34,889 nt of DNA. Origin: Acetobacteraceae bacterium. GTDB lineage: Bacteria; Pseudomonadota; Alphaproteobacteria; Zavarziniales; Zavarziniaceae. Shown piece by piece: positions 22,237-31,908 of the stretch. Under the pieces are notes generated by a model that saw nothing but the letters and a program-made list of their open reading frames with translations, did no database searches and had not been told where the DNA came from. The DNA is taken from assembly GCA_947379865.1 (NCBI GenBank), contig CANCOY010000031.1:1-34889 (forward strand), in the 5' to 3' direction. The first letter of the stretch is position 1. Each line of letters opens with the position of its first letter. The position numbers and the translations under genes are program-made.

Positions 22237-23103
22237 ATGGCAAAGGTATCAGAGGCCGTCCTGATCACGGGATGTTCCACGGGAATTGGTGCCGCAACGG
22301 CACTGCGTCTGGCCAAGGCCGGGCGCACCGTCTATGCCACCGCCCGCCACAAGGACACGCTCGCCAGCCTCGCCAATGCGGGCTGCCGCACCCTTTGCCT
22401 TGATGTCACCGACGAGGCCTCCATGCAGGCGGCGGTGGCCGAGGTTGAGGGCCGCGAGGGGGCGGTGGGCGTGCTGATCAACAACGCTGGCTACAGCCAG
22501 TCCGGCGCCCTGGAAACCCTGCCCATGGACAGGGTGCGGGCGCAGTTTGAAACGAATGTCTTTGGCCTGCTGCGTCTGAGCCAATTGGTGCTGCCGGCCA
22601 TGCGGGCGCAGGGGCGCGGGCGCATCGTCAATATCTCGTCCATGGGTGGCAAGCTGACCCTGCCGGGCGGCGGCGCCTATCACGCCACCAAATATGCGGT
22701 CGAAGCCCTGTCCGACGCCCTGCGCTTTGAGGTGAAGGGCTTTGGGGTTGACGTGATCCTGATCGAGCCGGGCCTGATCCGCACCCGGTTTGCCGACACC
22801 GTGGTGGGCGGCATGAGCGGGCTTGCCACGGGCGATGGCCCCTATGCCAGCTTCAACAAGGCGGTCGAGGTGGCCACGCAGGAGGCCTATGTGAAGGGCC
22901 CGTTGGCAAAGCTGGCCGGCTCGGCCGATGATGTTGCCAGGGTCATTGCCCGTGCCCTGGATGCGCGGCGACCCAAGGCGCGCTATCGCGTGACCGCCTC
23001 GGCCCATATGATGATGACCCAGCGGGCTTTGATGAGCGATTCACTGTGGGACAGCTTCCTAGGCACCGTATTCCCGAAGCCGGGACCCCAGCAGGGGCGG
23101 TGA
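22237..23103 (+). CDS. SDR family oxidoreductase
   Basis: A classical short-chain dehydrogenase of 288 residues with TGCSTGIG (11-18), NNAG (82-85), the catalytic Ser in NISSMGG and Y148-K152 in YHATK. The TGCSTGIGAATALRLAKAGRTVYATAR opening suggests NADP(H) use (basic residues after beta-2) and resembles oxidoreductases acting on steroids, retinoids or lipid alcohols. GGGGGAG precedes ATG 22237. The stop overlaps the TetR start (GTGA). The substrate is unknown; local TetR control suggests a lipophilic inducer. Confidence 0.9.
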   Translation: MAKVSEAVLITGCSTGIGAATALRLAKAGRTVYATARHKDTLASLANAGCRTLCLDVTDEASMQAAVAEVEGREGAVGVLINNAGYSQSGALETLPMDRVRAQFETNVFGLLRLSQLVLPAMRAQGRGRIVNISSMGGKLTLPGGGAYHATKYAVEALSDALRFEVKGFGVDVILIEPGLIRTRFADTVVGGMSGLATGDGPYASFNKAVEVATQEAYVKGPLAKLAGSADDVARVIARALDARRPKARYRVTASAHMMMTQRALMSDSLWDSFLGTVFPKPGPQQGR

Positions 23104-23771
23104 CCGGGCTTCCTCAGGGTCGCCGGCGTGCGCGCAGCGCCGGCGAAAAGGACACGCGCCGCGCCGCCCTGATTGCGGCGGCGGCGGCGGCGCTGGCTGA
23201 ACGCGGCTATGAGGCCGTCACCATCAGTGCGGTGGCGGCAGGGGCAGGTGTGGCCAAGGGCACGGCCTATCTCTATTTTCCCACCCGCGACGCCCTGTTC
23301 CTGGCCCTGCTGACCGACGACCTCGCCCTGTGGCTTGATGACCTGCCGGCTGCCATCGCGGCACAGCCGGGGCCGGATGCGGCGCACCAGGTGGCCCATG
23401 CCATTGCCGCCACGCTGGCACAGCGCCCGCGCCTGCTGGAACTGCTCTCGCTTGTGCACAGCACGCTGGAACCCAACACGCCCCCCGAAGAACTGGGACA
23501 GTTCAAGCGCTTCCTGCTGGAGCGCACCCTGGCAACGGGCGGCATGCTTGCCGAAATCCTTGGCATTACGCCAGCGCGCGGGGTTGATCTGTTGCTGCGC
23601 GCCCATGTGCTGGCCATTGGCCTGCGCCAGATGACGGCGGAATCCCCCCATCTTGAGGTTGTCTTTGCGGCGCAGCCAGCGCTTGCGGCCCTGCGCGTGC
23701 CCTTTGAGGCGACCCTTGCCGCCTGCCTTGCCGACATGATGCGCGGCTGGACCTCTGAACCCGCCGCCTGA
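23100..23771 (+). CDS. TetR family transcriptional regulator
   Basis: About 223 residues. The N-terminal HTH is standard: RRAALIAAAAAALAERGYE, then VTISAVAAGAGVAKGTAYLYF. The C-terminal ligand domain is helical. GTG 23100 overlaps the SDR stop by 4 bases, a common coupled arrangement; the frame extends upstream inside the SDR gene. It probably represses its own operon by binding the palindromes at 22168-22206 and is released by a small hydrophobic ligand. Its stop is only 4 bases from the convergent M32 gene. Confidence 0.92.
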   Translation: MTGLPQGRRRARSAGEKDTRRAALIAAAAAALAERGYEAVTISAVAAGAGVAKGTAYLYFPTRDALFLALLTDDLALWLDDLPAAIAAQPGPDAAHQVAHAIAATLAQRPRLLELLSLVHSTLEPNTPPEELGQFKRFLLERTLATGGMLAEILGITPARGVDLLLRAHVLAIGLRQMTAESPHLEVVFAAQPALAALRVPFEATLAACLADMMRGWTSEPAA

Positions 23772-23775
23772 CCCC

Positions 23776-25281
23776 TCAACCCAGATAACGGGCCTCCAGA
23801 TGGGCCTTGTAGGCGGCAACGCCGAGGGGGGCGCCGGTGGCCCGGGTCAGGATCTCGTCTGTCGTGCCCAGCGACCCCTGGCTGTGGACATGGGTGCGCA
23901 CCCAGGCCAGCAAAGGGGCGAAATCGCCCTTGGCGATGGCGGGCAGCAGGCCGGGGTTGGCGGCCTTGGCAGCTGCGAACAACTGCGCGGCGGCGATGGC
24001 GCCCAGGGTATAGGTGGGGAAATAGCCAAAGGCGCCTGATGGCCAGTGGACATCCTGCATGACGCCATCGGCGTCATCGGCCACGGTTACACCCAGCAGG
24101 CGCTTCATGCCCTGGCGCCAGGCATCTGGCAGGTCCGCTACGGCCATGTCGCCGGCAACCAGGCGGCGCTCCAGGCCATAGCGCAGGATGACGTGGCTGG
24201 GATAGGTCACCTCGTCCGCATCAACCCGGATCAGGCCGGGCGAGACACGCTGGTAGAGGCGCAGCAGATTGTCGGCCTGCCAGTCCGCCCCCTCTCCCGC
24301 AAAGGCCGCCCGCATCAGGGGGGCGGCAAAGGTGATGAACTCAGGCGAGCGGCAGGCCTGCATTTCCATCAGCAGCGACTGGCTTTCATGCAGCACCATG
24401 CCGCGCGCATTGCCCACGGGCTGGTTGCGCCAGGCCATGGGCAGGCCGCGCTCGTAAAGGGCATGGCCGGTTTCGTGGATGGTGCCCATCAGGCTGCGGG
24501 CAAAATCATCCTCTGTGTAACGTGTGGTGATGCGCACATCATCAGGCACGCCCCCGGTAAAGGGATGATGGCTGATGTCGAGGCGGCCGTGGGCCGCATC
24601 AAAGCCGAGCGCCTGCATCAGTTGCTCGCACAGGCCGCGCTGGGCCGCGATGGGGAATGGTCCCGCCGGCAGGCGCGCTTCCCCCCGCCGCCCCTGGGCA
24701 TCAAGGACGCGGCCCAGCAGCTCAGGCAGATAGGTTTCCAGGTCGGCAAACAGCACGTCGATGCGCGCCGCCCGGCCGCCCGGCTCGTATTCATCGAGCA
24801 GGGCATCATAGGGGTCAAGGCCAAAGGCCTCAGCCTTGGCGGCGGCCTGTTCGCGTACCAGGGCAAGCAGTGTCTCGATGCGGGGTTGCAGGCTGGCCCA
24901 GTCGTTGGCGGCGCGGGCCTCGCGCCAGACCATTTCGGACTCGTGGGCGGCCTTGGACATGGCTTCTACCAGGCGGGCGGGCACGGCACTGGCATGGCGC
25001 CAGAGGCGGCGCATCTCTGCCAGATTGGCCTGCACCCAGGGATCATCGCCTGCCTGGGCGTTCGCCTCCGCCGCGTCCAGCAGGTCGGCCATGCGGGGCG
25101 CTGTGATGAGTTCGTGGGCGGTGAGCGACAGGGTGGAAATCTGGTCGGCACGGGCGGCAGCCCCGCCGGACGGCATGTTTACCGCCGAGTCCCAGTGCAG
25201 CACGGCGAGCGCCCCCTGCACATTGGCGATGCGGCGAAAGCGGCCTTCGAGATCCCCATAGGCATCATTGGCTGCGTCCAC
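23776..25281 (-). CDS. M32 family carboxypeptidase (Taq-type)
   Basis: A 501-residue zinc carboxypeptidase with HETGH (269-273) and the downstream Glu in VLHESQSLLMEMQ. It also carries DISHHPFTGG, RITTRYTEDDF and RVDADEVTYPSHVILRY, all M32 signatures. It removes C-terminal residues from peptides in the cytoplasm; it has no signal peptide. GTG 25281 was chosen because AAGGGGG lies upstream and it gives the usual family length; the frame extends to 25362 inside surf1. It follows surf1 by 25 bases in the same direction, so it may be the last gene of the oxidase operon. Confidence 0.93.
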   Translation of the reverse strand: MDAANDAYGDLEGRFRRIANVQGALAVLHWDSAVNMPSGGAAARADQISTLSLTAHELITAPRMADLLDAAEANAQAGDDPWVQANLAEMRRLWRHASAVPARLVEAMSKAAHESEMVWREARAANDWASLQPRIETLLALVREQAAAKAEAFGLDPYDALLDEYEPGGRAARIDVLFADLETYLPELLGRVLDAQGRRGEARLPAGPFPIAAQRGLCEQLMQALGFDAAHGRLDISHHPFTGGVPDDVRITTRYTEDDFARSLMGTIHETGHALYERGLPMAWRNQPVGNARGMVLHESQSLLMEMQACRSPEFITFAAPLMRAAFAGEGADWQADNLLRLYQRVSPGLIRVDADEVTYPSHVILRYGLERRLVAGDMAVADLPDAWRQGMKRLLGVTVADDADGVMQDVHWPSGAFGYFPTYTLGAIAAAQLFAAAKAANPGLLPAIAKGDFAPLLAWVRTHVHSQGSLGTTDEILTRATGAPLGVAAYKAHLEARYLG

Positions 25282-25306
25282 GATCAGGCCCCCTTGAGGC
25301 GCCCGA

Positions 25307-26053
25307 TCAGGCCGAGCCAGGCTCGTCGCGGCGCCAATGATAGACGAAATAGACCCCTGCAAGGGCGACCGCCAGCATATACCAGGTCAGGGCATATTGC
25401 AGATGGTTGTTGGGGATGTCGTCGATCGGCGTCTGGCCACCAATGGGCAGGCCACCCGGATTGGCCGTGGCATCTGCTTCGACGAATACTGGCGAGACAC
25501 TAAGGCCAAGGTGGGCCGCCATGGCCGGGATATCGCCAAAGAACCAGTGGTTGGTGGCAATGTCATTGTCGGGCAGGAACATGTGCCGCTGCCAGGCCGG
25601 CCGCGCCGTGCCCGTGATCGCCACGGGGCCGGCAACCTGGCCCTCGGCGCGGGTGGCCGGGTCCTTGCGGGTGTCGGGCACCCAGCCACGGTTCACCAGC
25701 ACCCAGGTGCCGTCATCCTGCTTGAGGGGCGTAATCACCTGATAGCCAAGATTGCCACGCTCGGTATGGGCAAAGAGATGGATCTCGCGGCTGTGATCAA
25801 AGGTGCCGTGCACGCTGACCTTGCGGAAGCGCAGCGCCGGAGGATCTTCGATGGTGGCGGGCAGCGGGATTGGCGCCATGGCCTGGCGGGCGTGGATCTC
25901 GTCGATCAGCGCCGTCTTCCAGACGAGGCGCTGCAACTGCCACGAGCCAAGGCCGATCAGCGTGACAAGGGACAGCACCGTGACCACGGTGGGCCACAGG
26001 GTGGGGCGAAAACGCCGGGGGGCGGCGGAAGAGGGCAAGGAGCCGTCAGTCAT
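25307..26053 (-). CDS. SURF1 family cytochrome oxidase assembly protein
   Basis: A protein of 248 residues with two membrane segments, at about 22-40 and near the C-terminus (YALTWYMLAVALAGVYFVY), and a periplasmic domain between. Family motifs are LGSWQLQRLVWKTALI, VLVNRGWVP, and NNHLQYALTWY. SURF1 helps insert heme a into subunit I of aa3 oxidases. ATG 26053 overlaps the DUF983 stop by 8 bases; GTG 26059 would add two residues. It is the last recognised oxidase-related gene before the M32 peptidase. Confidence 0.95.
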   Translation of the reverse strand: MTDGSLPSSAAPRRFRPTLWPTVVTVLSLVTLIGLGSWQLQRLVWKTALIDEIHARQAMAPIPLPATIEDPPALRFRKVSVHGTFDHSREIHLFAHTERGNLGYQVITPLKQDDGTWVLVNRGWVPDTRKDPATRAEGQVAGPVAITGTARPAWQRHMFLPDNDIATNHWFFGDIPAMAAHLGLSVSPVFVEADATANPGGLPIGGQTPIDDIPNNHLQYALTWYMLAVALAGVYFVYHWRRDEPGSA

Positions 26054-26390
26054 TGGCACGGTGTTGAGCAGCCTTGTTGCGGTACTGCAGCGCCATCAGC
26101 AGCGCCTTGAGCGGGCGCAGCAGTCCAAGGGAGAGGATCACCACAAGGGGCAGCCACAGGGCCATGTGCAGCCAGATAGGCGGCATATAGTGCACCTCGG
26201 TCCACAGGGCGAGGCCGACGACGATGAATCCGACAATCAGGATGACGAATACCGCCGGGCCATCGCCGGGATCGAAGGTCGCGTAATCAAGTCCGCAGGC
26301 CGCACAGGCGGCCGGGACGCCGAGGAACCCTTCGAAAAGGGCTCCCCGGCCGCATTTGGGACACCGGCAGAAGAGAGCCGCGCGCAGCAT
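26046..26390 (-). CDS. DUF983 family membrane protein
   Basis: About 114 residues. The N-terminus carries two Cys pairs (C10/C13 in CPKCG, C29/C32 in CAACG), a probable zinc ribbon, followed by two membrane segments. DUF983 genes are often in alphaproteobacterial cox operons between ctaE and surf1, as here; a role in oxidase assembly or metal handling is suspected but not shown. ATG 26390 lies 25 bases after ctaE; the frame runs on upstream inside ctaE but without homology. Confidence 0.9.
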   Translation of the reverse strand: MLRAALFCRCPKCGRGALFEGFLGVPAACAACGLDYATFDPGDGPAVFVILIVGFIVVGLALWTEVHYMPPIWLHMALWLPLVVILSLGLLRPLKALLMALQYRNKAAQHRAND

Positions 26391-26415
26391 CGAGGCGCTC
26401 TCTGCCGGCACCGGC

Positions 26416-27255
26416 CTAGCTCGCGACGGCGTGGGGCAGGGAACCCCACCAATAGATCGCGACAAACAGGAACAGCCAGACCACGTCGACAAAATGCCAG
26501 TACCAGGCAGCCGCTTCGAAGCCGAAGTGGCGATCCGGTGTGAAGTGACCCGCCATGGCGCGGAACAGGCAGACCGCGAGGAAGATGGTGCCGACAATCA
26601 CGTGGAAGCCGTGAAAGCCCGTCGCCATGAAGAAAGTGGCGCCATAGATGTTGCCGGCAAAGGCGAACTCGGCATGGCTGTATTCCACGGCCTGCAGGGC
26701 GGTGAAGCACAGGCCAAGCACAACCGTGAGCAGCAGGCCCTGGATCGTGCCCTTGCGGTCCCCATGCTGGAGCGCGTGATGCGCCCAGGTCACGGTGGTG
26801 CCCGACGTCAGCAGGATCACCGTGTTCATGAGCGGCAGGTGCCAGGGATCAAAGGTCTCGATGCCAGCCGGCGGCCAGGTGCCGCCAAGGCGGGTCTGGG
26901 CATCGATCACCGAATGAAAATAGGCCCAGAACCAGGCGACGAAGAACATCACTTCCGACGCGATGAACAGGATCATGCCATAGCGCAGACCCAGCTTCAC
27001 CACCGGCTTGTGATCGCCCTTGAGTACCGACTCACGCACCACTTCACGCCACCAGGCGAACATGGTGTAGAGCACGCCGGCAAGGCCGACCAGGAACAGG
27101 GCCGGGCCTGCGGGAAGGGCCGGGAAAAGGCCTTCCGGCTTCATCCAGTGCACGCCACCAAGGGCCAGCACCAGAGCTGCCATGGAGCCCACCAGGGGCC
27201 AGGGGCTCGGGTCTACCAGATGGTAGTCGTGCCCGGTGCTTTCAGTCGTTGCCAT
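26416..27255 (-). CDS. ctaE: Cytochrome c oxidase subunit III
   Basis: A protein of 279 residues with seven predicted membrane segments. Typical motifs are HDYHLVDPSPWP at the start, the SEVMFFVAWFWAYFH segment with the lipid-contacting Glu, and GFHGFHVIVGT. The C-terminal HFVDVVWLFLFVAIYWWG is the standard end. Subunit III completes the aa3 oxidase core and stabilises proton uptake. It follows ctaG by 39 bases. AGGA precedes the ATG. Confidence 0.98.
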   Translation of the reverse strand: MATTESTGHDYHLVDPSPWPLVGSMAALVLALGGVHWMKPEGLFPALPAGPALFLVGLAGVLYTMFAWWREVVRESVLKGDHKPVVKLGLRYGMILFIASEVMFFVAWFWAYFHSVIDAQTRLGGTWPPAGIETFDPWHLPLMNTVILLTSGTTVTWAHHALQHGDRKGTIQGLLLTVVLGLCFTALQAVEYSHAEFAFAGNIYGATFFMATGFHGFHVIVGTIFLAVCLFRAMAGHFTPDRHFGFEAAAWYWHFVDVVWLFLFVAIYWWGSLPHAVAS

Positions 27256-27294
27256 GTTCCTACACTCCCCCCGACCGGGTTGATCCGTTCGTGT

Positions 27295-27903
27295 TCAATT
27301 TACCGCCGGGCGCGCGGCGGCATCGCCCGCGTCCGACAAGGCCTTGGCCCGTGCATCCGAATCCGCTGCCTTGAAGAAGGTATAAGACAGCGTAATCGTA
27401 TCGATATCATGGGCGTTCGGGTCGGTTTCGATGGCCGGGTCCACAAAGAACTGGACCGGCATGTCCACCGTTTCGCCCGCCTTCAGTGTCTGCTCGTCAA
27501 AGCAGAAACAGGCGATCTTGTTGAAATAGGCGCCCGCCTTTTCCGGCGTCACATTGTAGACGGCGGTGCCGGTGACGGCGGCGTTGCCCGGGTTGGTCGC
27601 CCGGTAGGCGATGGTACGCGGTTCGCCCGTGACCACCTCGACCGAGGGTTCAACCGGCCCGAACTTCCAGCCAAGGCCCTTGGCCACGTCGGCGTTGAAG
27701 CGGATCGTGATGTGGCGCTTGCCCATGGCAATGGGTGCTGCCTCGGCGCGCTGGGTTGTCCCGCCATAGCCGGTGGCCTGGCAGAACAGGCGATAAAGCG
27801 GCACGGACGCATAAGTGAGGCCGACCATGGCCACGATCAGACCCACGCACACCAGCGCGACGCGCGTGTTGCTGGGGGAACCGTTGCCGGAGACGCCCGT
27901 CAT
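27295..27903 (-). CDS. ctaG: Cytochrome c oxidase assembly protein (Cox11/CtaG)
   Basis: A protein of 202 residues with one N-terminal membrane anchor (VALVCVGLIVAMVGLTYASVPLY) and a periplasmic copper-binding domain. The CFCF motif (IACFCFDEQTL) with a further Cys in YRLFCQATGYGGT provides the Cu ligands. It delivers copper to the CuB site of subunit I. ATG 27903 lies one base after the stop of the 39-residue gene, so translation is coupled; its own ribosome site is weak. Confidence 0.97.
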   Translation of the reverse strand: MTGVSGNGSPSNTRVALVCVGLIVAMVGLTYASVPLYRLFCQATGYGGTTQRAEAAPIAMGKRHITIRFNADVAKGLGWKFGPVEPSVEVVTGEPRTIAYRATNPGNAAVTGTAVYNVTPEKAGAYFNKIACFCFDEQTLKAGETVDMPVQFFVDPAIETDPNAHDIDTITLSYTFFKAADSDARAKALSDAGDAAARPAVN

Positions 27904-27904
27904 C

Positions 27905-28024
27905 TCAATGTCCGCTCATCTTCACGATGGTGATCACAAAGAACAACACCACAAGCACCCCAAGGGTGCCCGCGAGCGCCAGATTGCGGCCGCGCCGCTG
28001 GCGATGCTGTTCGGAAATCGGCAT
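27905..28024 (-). CDS. 39-residue single-pass membrane protein between ctaB and ctaG
   Basis: The peptide begins MPISEQHRQRRGRNLALAG, has a basic N-terminus and one hydrophobic helix (about 16-33, ending VLFFVITIVKM), and stops one base before ctaG; the ATG is 2 bases after the ctaB stop. The exact packing between two oxidase genes, the basic-then-hydrophobic layout and normal codon use argue that it is real despite its size. Small proteins at this place occur in other alphaproteobacterial cox operons and are presumed oxidase assembly factors or subunits; direct evidence for this one is lacking. Confidence 0.85.
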   Translation of the reverse strand: MPISEQHRQRRGRNLALAGTLGVLVVLFFVITIVKMSGH

Positions 28025-28026
28025 GT

Positions 28027-29007
28027 CTAGAGACTCACAAGGCCCCATTGGACAAGCCAGTGCTCGCCCATGAGGAAGCCAAAAACGATGAAGAGATACA
28101 GGATCGAATAACCAAACAGCCGCTTGGCCGAGGTATAGACCGGCGCCTCGCCCTCGGGCCGGGCCTCGCGCAGGACCTGCACGGCCAGCGCCACAAAGCC
28201 CGCCCCCAGCAGCGCCGTGGGCACGCCATAGACGGGACCGGCATGGCCCAGCACCCAGGGCAGCAGCGTCAGCGGCGCCAGGATGAGGGAATAGAGCAGG
28301 ATCTGGCGGCGTGTCTCATGGTCGCCCGCCACCACCGGCAGCATGGGCACGCCCACGCGCGCATAATCTTCCGAGCGGAAGAGGGCCAGCGCCCAGAAAT
28401 GCGGCGGCGTCCAGAAGAAGATGATCAGGAAGAGCACAACGGATTCAACCGAGATGCCGCCGGTGACAGCAGCCCAGCCGATCATCGGCGGGAAGGCGCC
28501 GGCGGCGCCACCGATGACGATGTTCTGGGGCGTCCGGCGCTTCAGCCACATGGTGTAGATGAAGACGTAAAAAGCGATGGTCAGGGCCAGCAGGGCAGCC
28601 GAGGCAAGGTTGATCGCCAGCCCCATGATGAGGACGGACCCCACCGACAGGGTCACGCCAAAGCCCAGTGCCTCCCCCGGCTCGATCCGGCCGGAAGGAA
28701 CAGGGCGCAGCACCGTGCGCGCCATGCGCGCGTCGATGTCTGCGTCATACCACATGTTCAGGCAACCGGCGGCACCGGCACCCACAGCAATGCAAAGCAG
28801 GGCCGTAAACGCCAGAACCGGGTGGATGTCACCCGGAGCCACGACGATGCCGGCCAGACCCGTGAAGACGACAAGGGTCATGACCCGCGGCTTCAGCAGG
28901 GCGAAGAAGTCAGCCGCCCGACCGGCCGGCGCGGCAGGGTTTTCACCCTGCCGCGCAAAGGCCGTGTCAAGCTGATGCGTGATCGAAGTATCGGACAACG
29001 AACCCAT
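28027..29007 (-). CDS. ctaB: Protoheme IX farnesyltransferase (heme O synthase)
   Basis: A UbiA-family enzyme of 326 residues with about nine membrane segments. It carries the first Asp motif NMWYDADIDARM with RPVPSGR, the WLKRRTPQNIVIGG loop and FFWTPPHFWALAL, all specific to heme O synthase. It adds a farnesyl group to protoheme, giving heme O, the precursor of heme A for the oxidase. The ATG at 29007 has AAGG directly abutting it, which is too close; an in-frame TTG at 28998 would have better spacing, so the start is uncertain by a few codons. Confidence 0.96.
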   Translation of the reverse strand: MGSLSDTSITHQLDTAFARQGENPAAPAGRAADFFALLKPRVMTLVVFTGLAGIVVAPGDIHPVLAFTALLCIAVGAGAAGCLNMWYDADIDARMARTVLRPVPSGRIEPGEALGFGVTLSVGSVLIMGLAINLASAALLALTIAFYVFIYTMWLKRRTPQNIVIGGAAGAFPPMIGWAAVTGGISVESVVLFLIIFFWTPPHFWALALFRSEDYARVGVPMLPVVAGDHETRRQILLYSLILAPLTLLPWVLGHAGPVYGVPTALLGAGFVALAVQVLREARPEGEAPVYTSAKRLFGYSILYLFIVFGFLMGEHWLVQWGLVSL

Positions 29008-29060
29008 CCTTCAGGGCCACGCTTGGGTAGAGAGATGCCGCCGGAGCCCGGCGGCGCCCC

Positions 29061-30683
<1,623 letters not shown>

Positions 30684-30723
30684 GGAAGATGATCCTCCTG
30701 TCGAGTTGCGCGTGTCGGTCGGT

Positions 30724-31593
30724 TCAGTTCAGCGTCGCGGCGGCAACCGTCGGAGCGGGTGCATCGGCGCGGGCGTATTTGGTCTTGGCGGCCTCGGCCC
30801 ACTTGGCGAAGTCCTCTTTCGAGAGAACCTGGATCTCCACCGGCATGTAGGCGTGATAGAAGCCGCAGATCTGGTTGCACTGGCCATAGTAGGTGCCGAC
30901 CTTGTCAGCCTGGAACCAGGCCTCGTTCGTGCGGCCGGGCATCGCATATTTCTGCATGCCAAAGGACGGCATGAAGAAGGAATGGATGACATCCGTCGAC
31001 GTGGTCAGGACGCGCACCTGCGTGCCCACCGGCACCACCAGCGGATTGTCTGCCGTCAGCAGGCGCGGCTGGCCCGGCTTCAGGTCGGCGTCCTGCACCA
31101 TGTTGCTGTCGAACGTGAAGGCGCCGTGGTCGGGATATTCATAGCTCCAGTACCACTGGTGGCCCGTGACCTTGATGGTCATCTCGGCCTTGGGCGCCGC
31201 ATCTCCGTAATACAGCAGACGGAATGACGGGATGGCGATGACGACGAGGATCAGCACCGGCGCAATCGTCCAGATGATCTCGATCAGGGTGTTGTGCGAC
31301 GTCCGGCTCGGCGTCGGATTGGCGCTCTCGCGGAAGCGGAACATCACGTAAAGCATCAGCACCAGCACGAAGACCGTGATCGCCGTGATGATGACCAGCA
31401 GCAGATCATGGAACGACTGGATACGCTCCATCAGGGGCGAGGCCGCCTCCTGAAAACCAAACTGGCCCGAGACGGGCTGGTCGGCATAAGCGGGCCCACC
31501 GGCAAGCGCCAGGCCAACAGCCGCCCCAACCGCCGGGACAAGGCCCGTGACCCGCGCGGCAGCTGCCGCGAGCAAAGACTTATTCCACCCCAT
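30724..31593 (-). CDS. ctaC: Cytochrome c oxidase subunit II
   Basis: About 289 residues with a signal peptide (cleavage near AYADQ, residue 37), two membrane segments (about 63-86, 105-125) and a periplasmic CuA domain. HNTLIEIIWT supplies the K-channel Glu, GHQWYWSYEYPD is the aromatic electron-entry patch, and H204, C239, C243, H247 and M250 bind CuA. Residue 241 is Gln (CNQICG) where most subunits have Glu, whose backbone binds CuA and whose side chain holds a Mg/Mn ion. ATG 31593 with CAGGAACGG upstream is preferred over the longer frame to 31677. It is the first gene of the oxidase operon. Confidence 0.97.
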   Translation of the reverse strand: MGWNKSLLAAAAARVTGLVPAVGAAVGLALAGGPAYADQPVSGQFGFQEAASPLMERIQSFHDLLLVIITAITVFVLVLMLYVMFRFRESANPTPSRTSHNTLIEIIWTIAPVLILVVIAIPSFRLLYYGDAAPKAEMTIKVTGHQWYWSYEYPDHGAFTFDSNMVQDADLKPGQPRLLTADNPLVVPVGTQVRVLTTSTDVIHSFFMPSFGMQKYAMPGRTNEAWFQADKVGTYYGQCNQICGFYHAYMPVEIQVLSKEDFAKWAEAAKTKYARADAPAPTVAAATLN

Positions 31594-31688
31594 GTTCCGT
31601 TCCTGCCCCTCGACATTCGCGGGCGGCTGCGCAGCGCCACCTCGCGGTCTGGTCAATCGGATCCTGTGCCAGAGCATGACGTGCCCAT

Positions 31689-31718
31689 GGCGGTCTAGAC
31701 GTGCCCCGGTCTACCGCC
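31689..31718 (-). promoter_or_regulatory. Leader hairpin upstream of ctaC
   Basis: GGCGGT + AGAC pairs with GTCT + ACCGCC around an 8-base loop, giving 10 base pairs with a 2-base bulge. It ends 96 bases before the ctaC ATG, so it may lie in the 5' untranslated region. No U-tract follows, which argues against a simple intrinsic terminator. Confidence 0.4.
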
Positions 31719-31786
31719 AAACGCGCCCCCGCACCAGCCCCATGACCCCGGGAATAGTGCCGCACCCCGGGGATTCAGCCCGGTTT

Positions 31787-31803
31787 CGCGACACCATGTC
31801 GCA
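31787..31803. promoter_or_regulatory. Palindromic site matching the RegA/PrrA-type consensus
   Basis: CGCGACA-CCAT-GTCGC(A): GCGACA and TGTCGC form a perfect 6-bp inverted repeat with a 3-base centre. It fits the redox response regulator consensus YGCGRCR-Nx-GNCGC on both strands. It is about 200 bases upstream of ctaC and 106 bases upstream of tldD. No RegB/RegA genes are in the window. Confidence 0.55.
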
Positions 31804-31908
31804 ATTGTGCTGTTCCACTGATGAATAGGACGGCTGCGGCAGGCTCTTCCCGGGGTGACGCGGCGGCCCCATGGCCCCATATTGGGGTCAGGCTTTTGGG
31901 AGCAGGCA

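Larger units (their letters stand above)
31594..31908. other. Divergent control region between ctaC and tldD
   Basis: A 315-base stretch with no convincing ORF. It holds the promoters of the oxidase operon and tldD. Two structures stand out: a hairpin at 31689-31718 in the likely ctaC leader, and the RegA/PrrA-like palindrome at 31787-31803. No clear sigma-70 hexamer pair was found. Confidence 0.5.

Noticed and set aside
31747..31778. Two CCCCGGG copies in the ctaC-tldD region as a regulator site
   Set aside because: Short, GC-rich and expected by chance in this genome; no symmetry with phase or placement that supports it.
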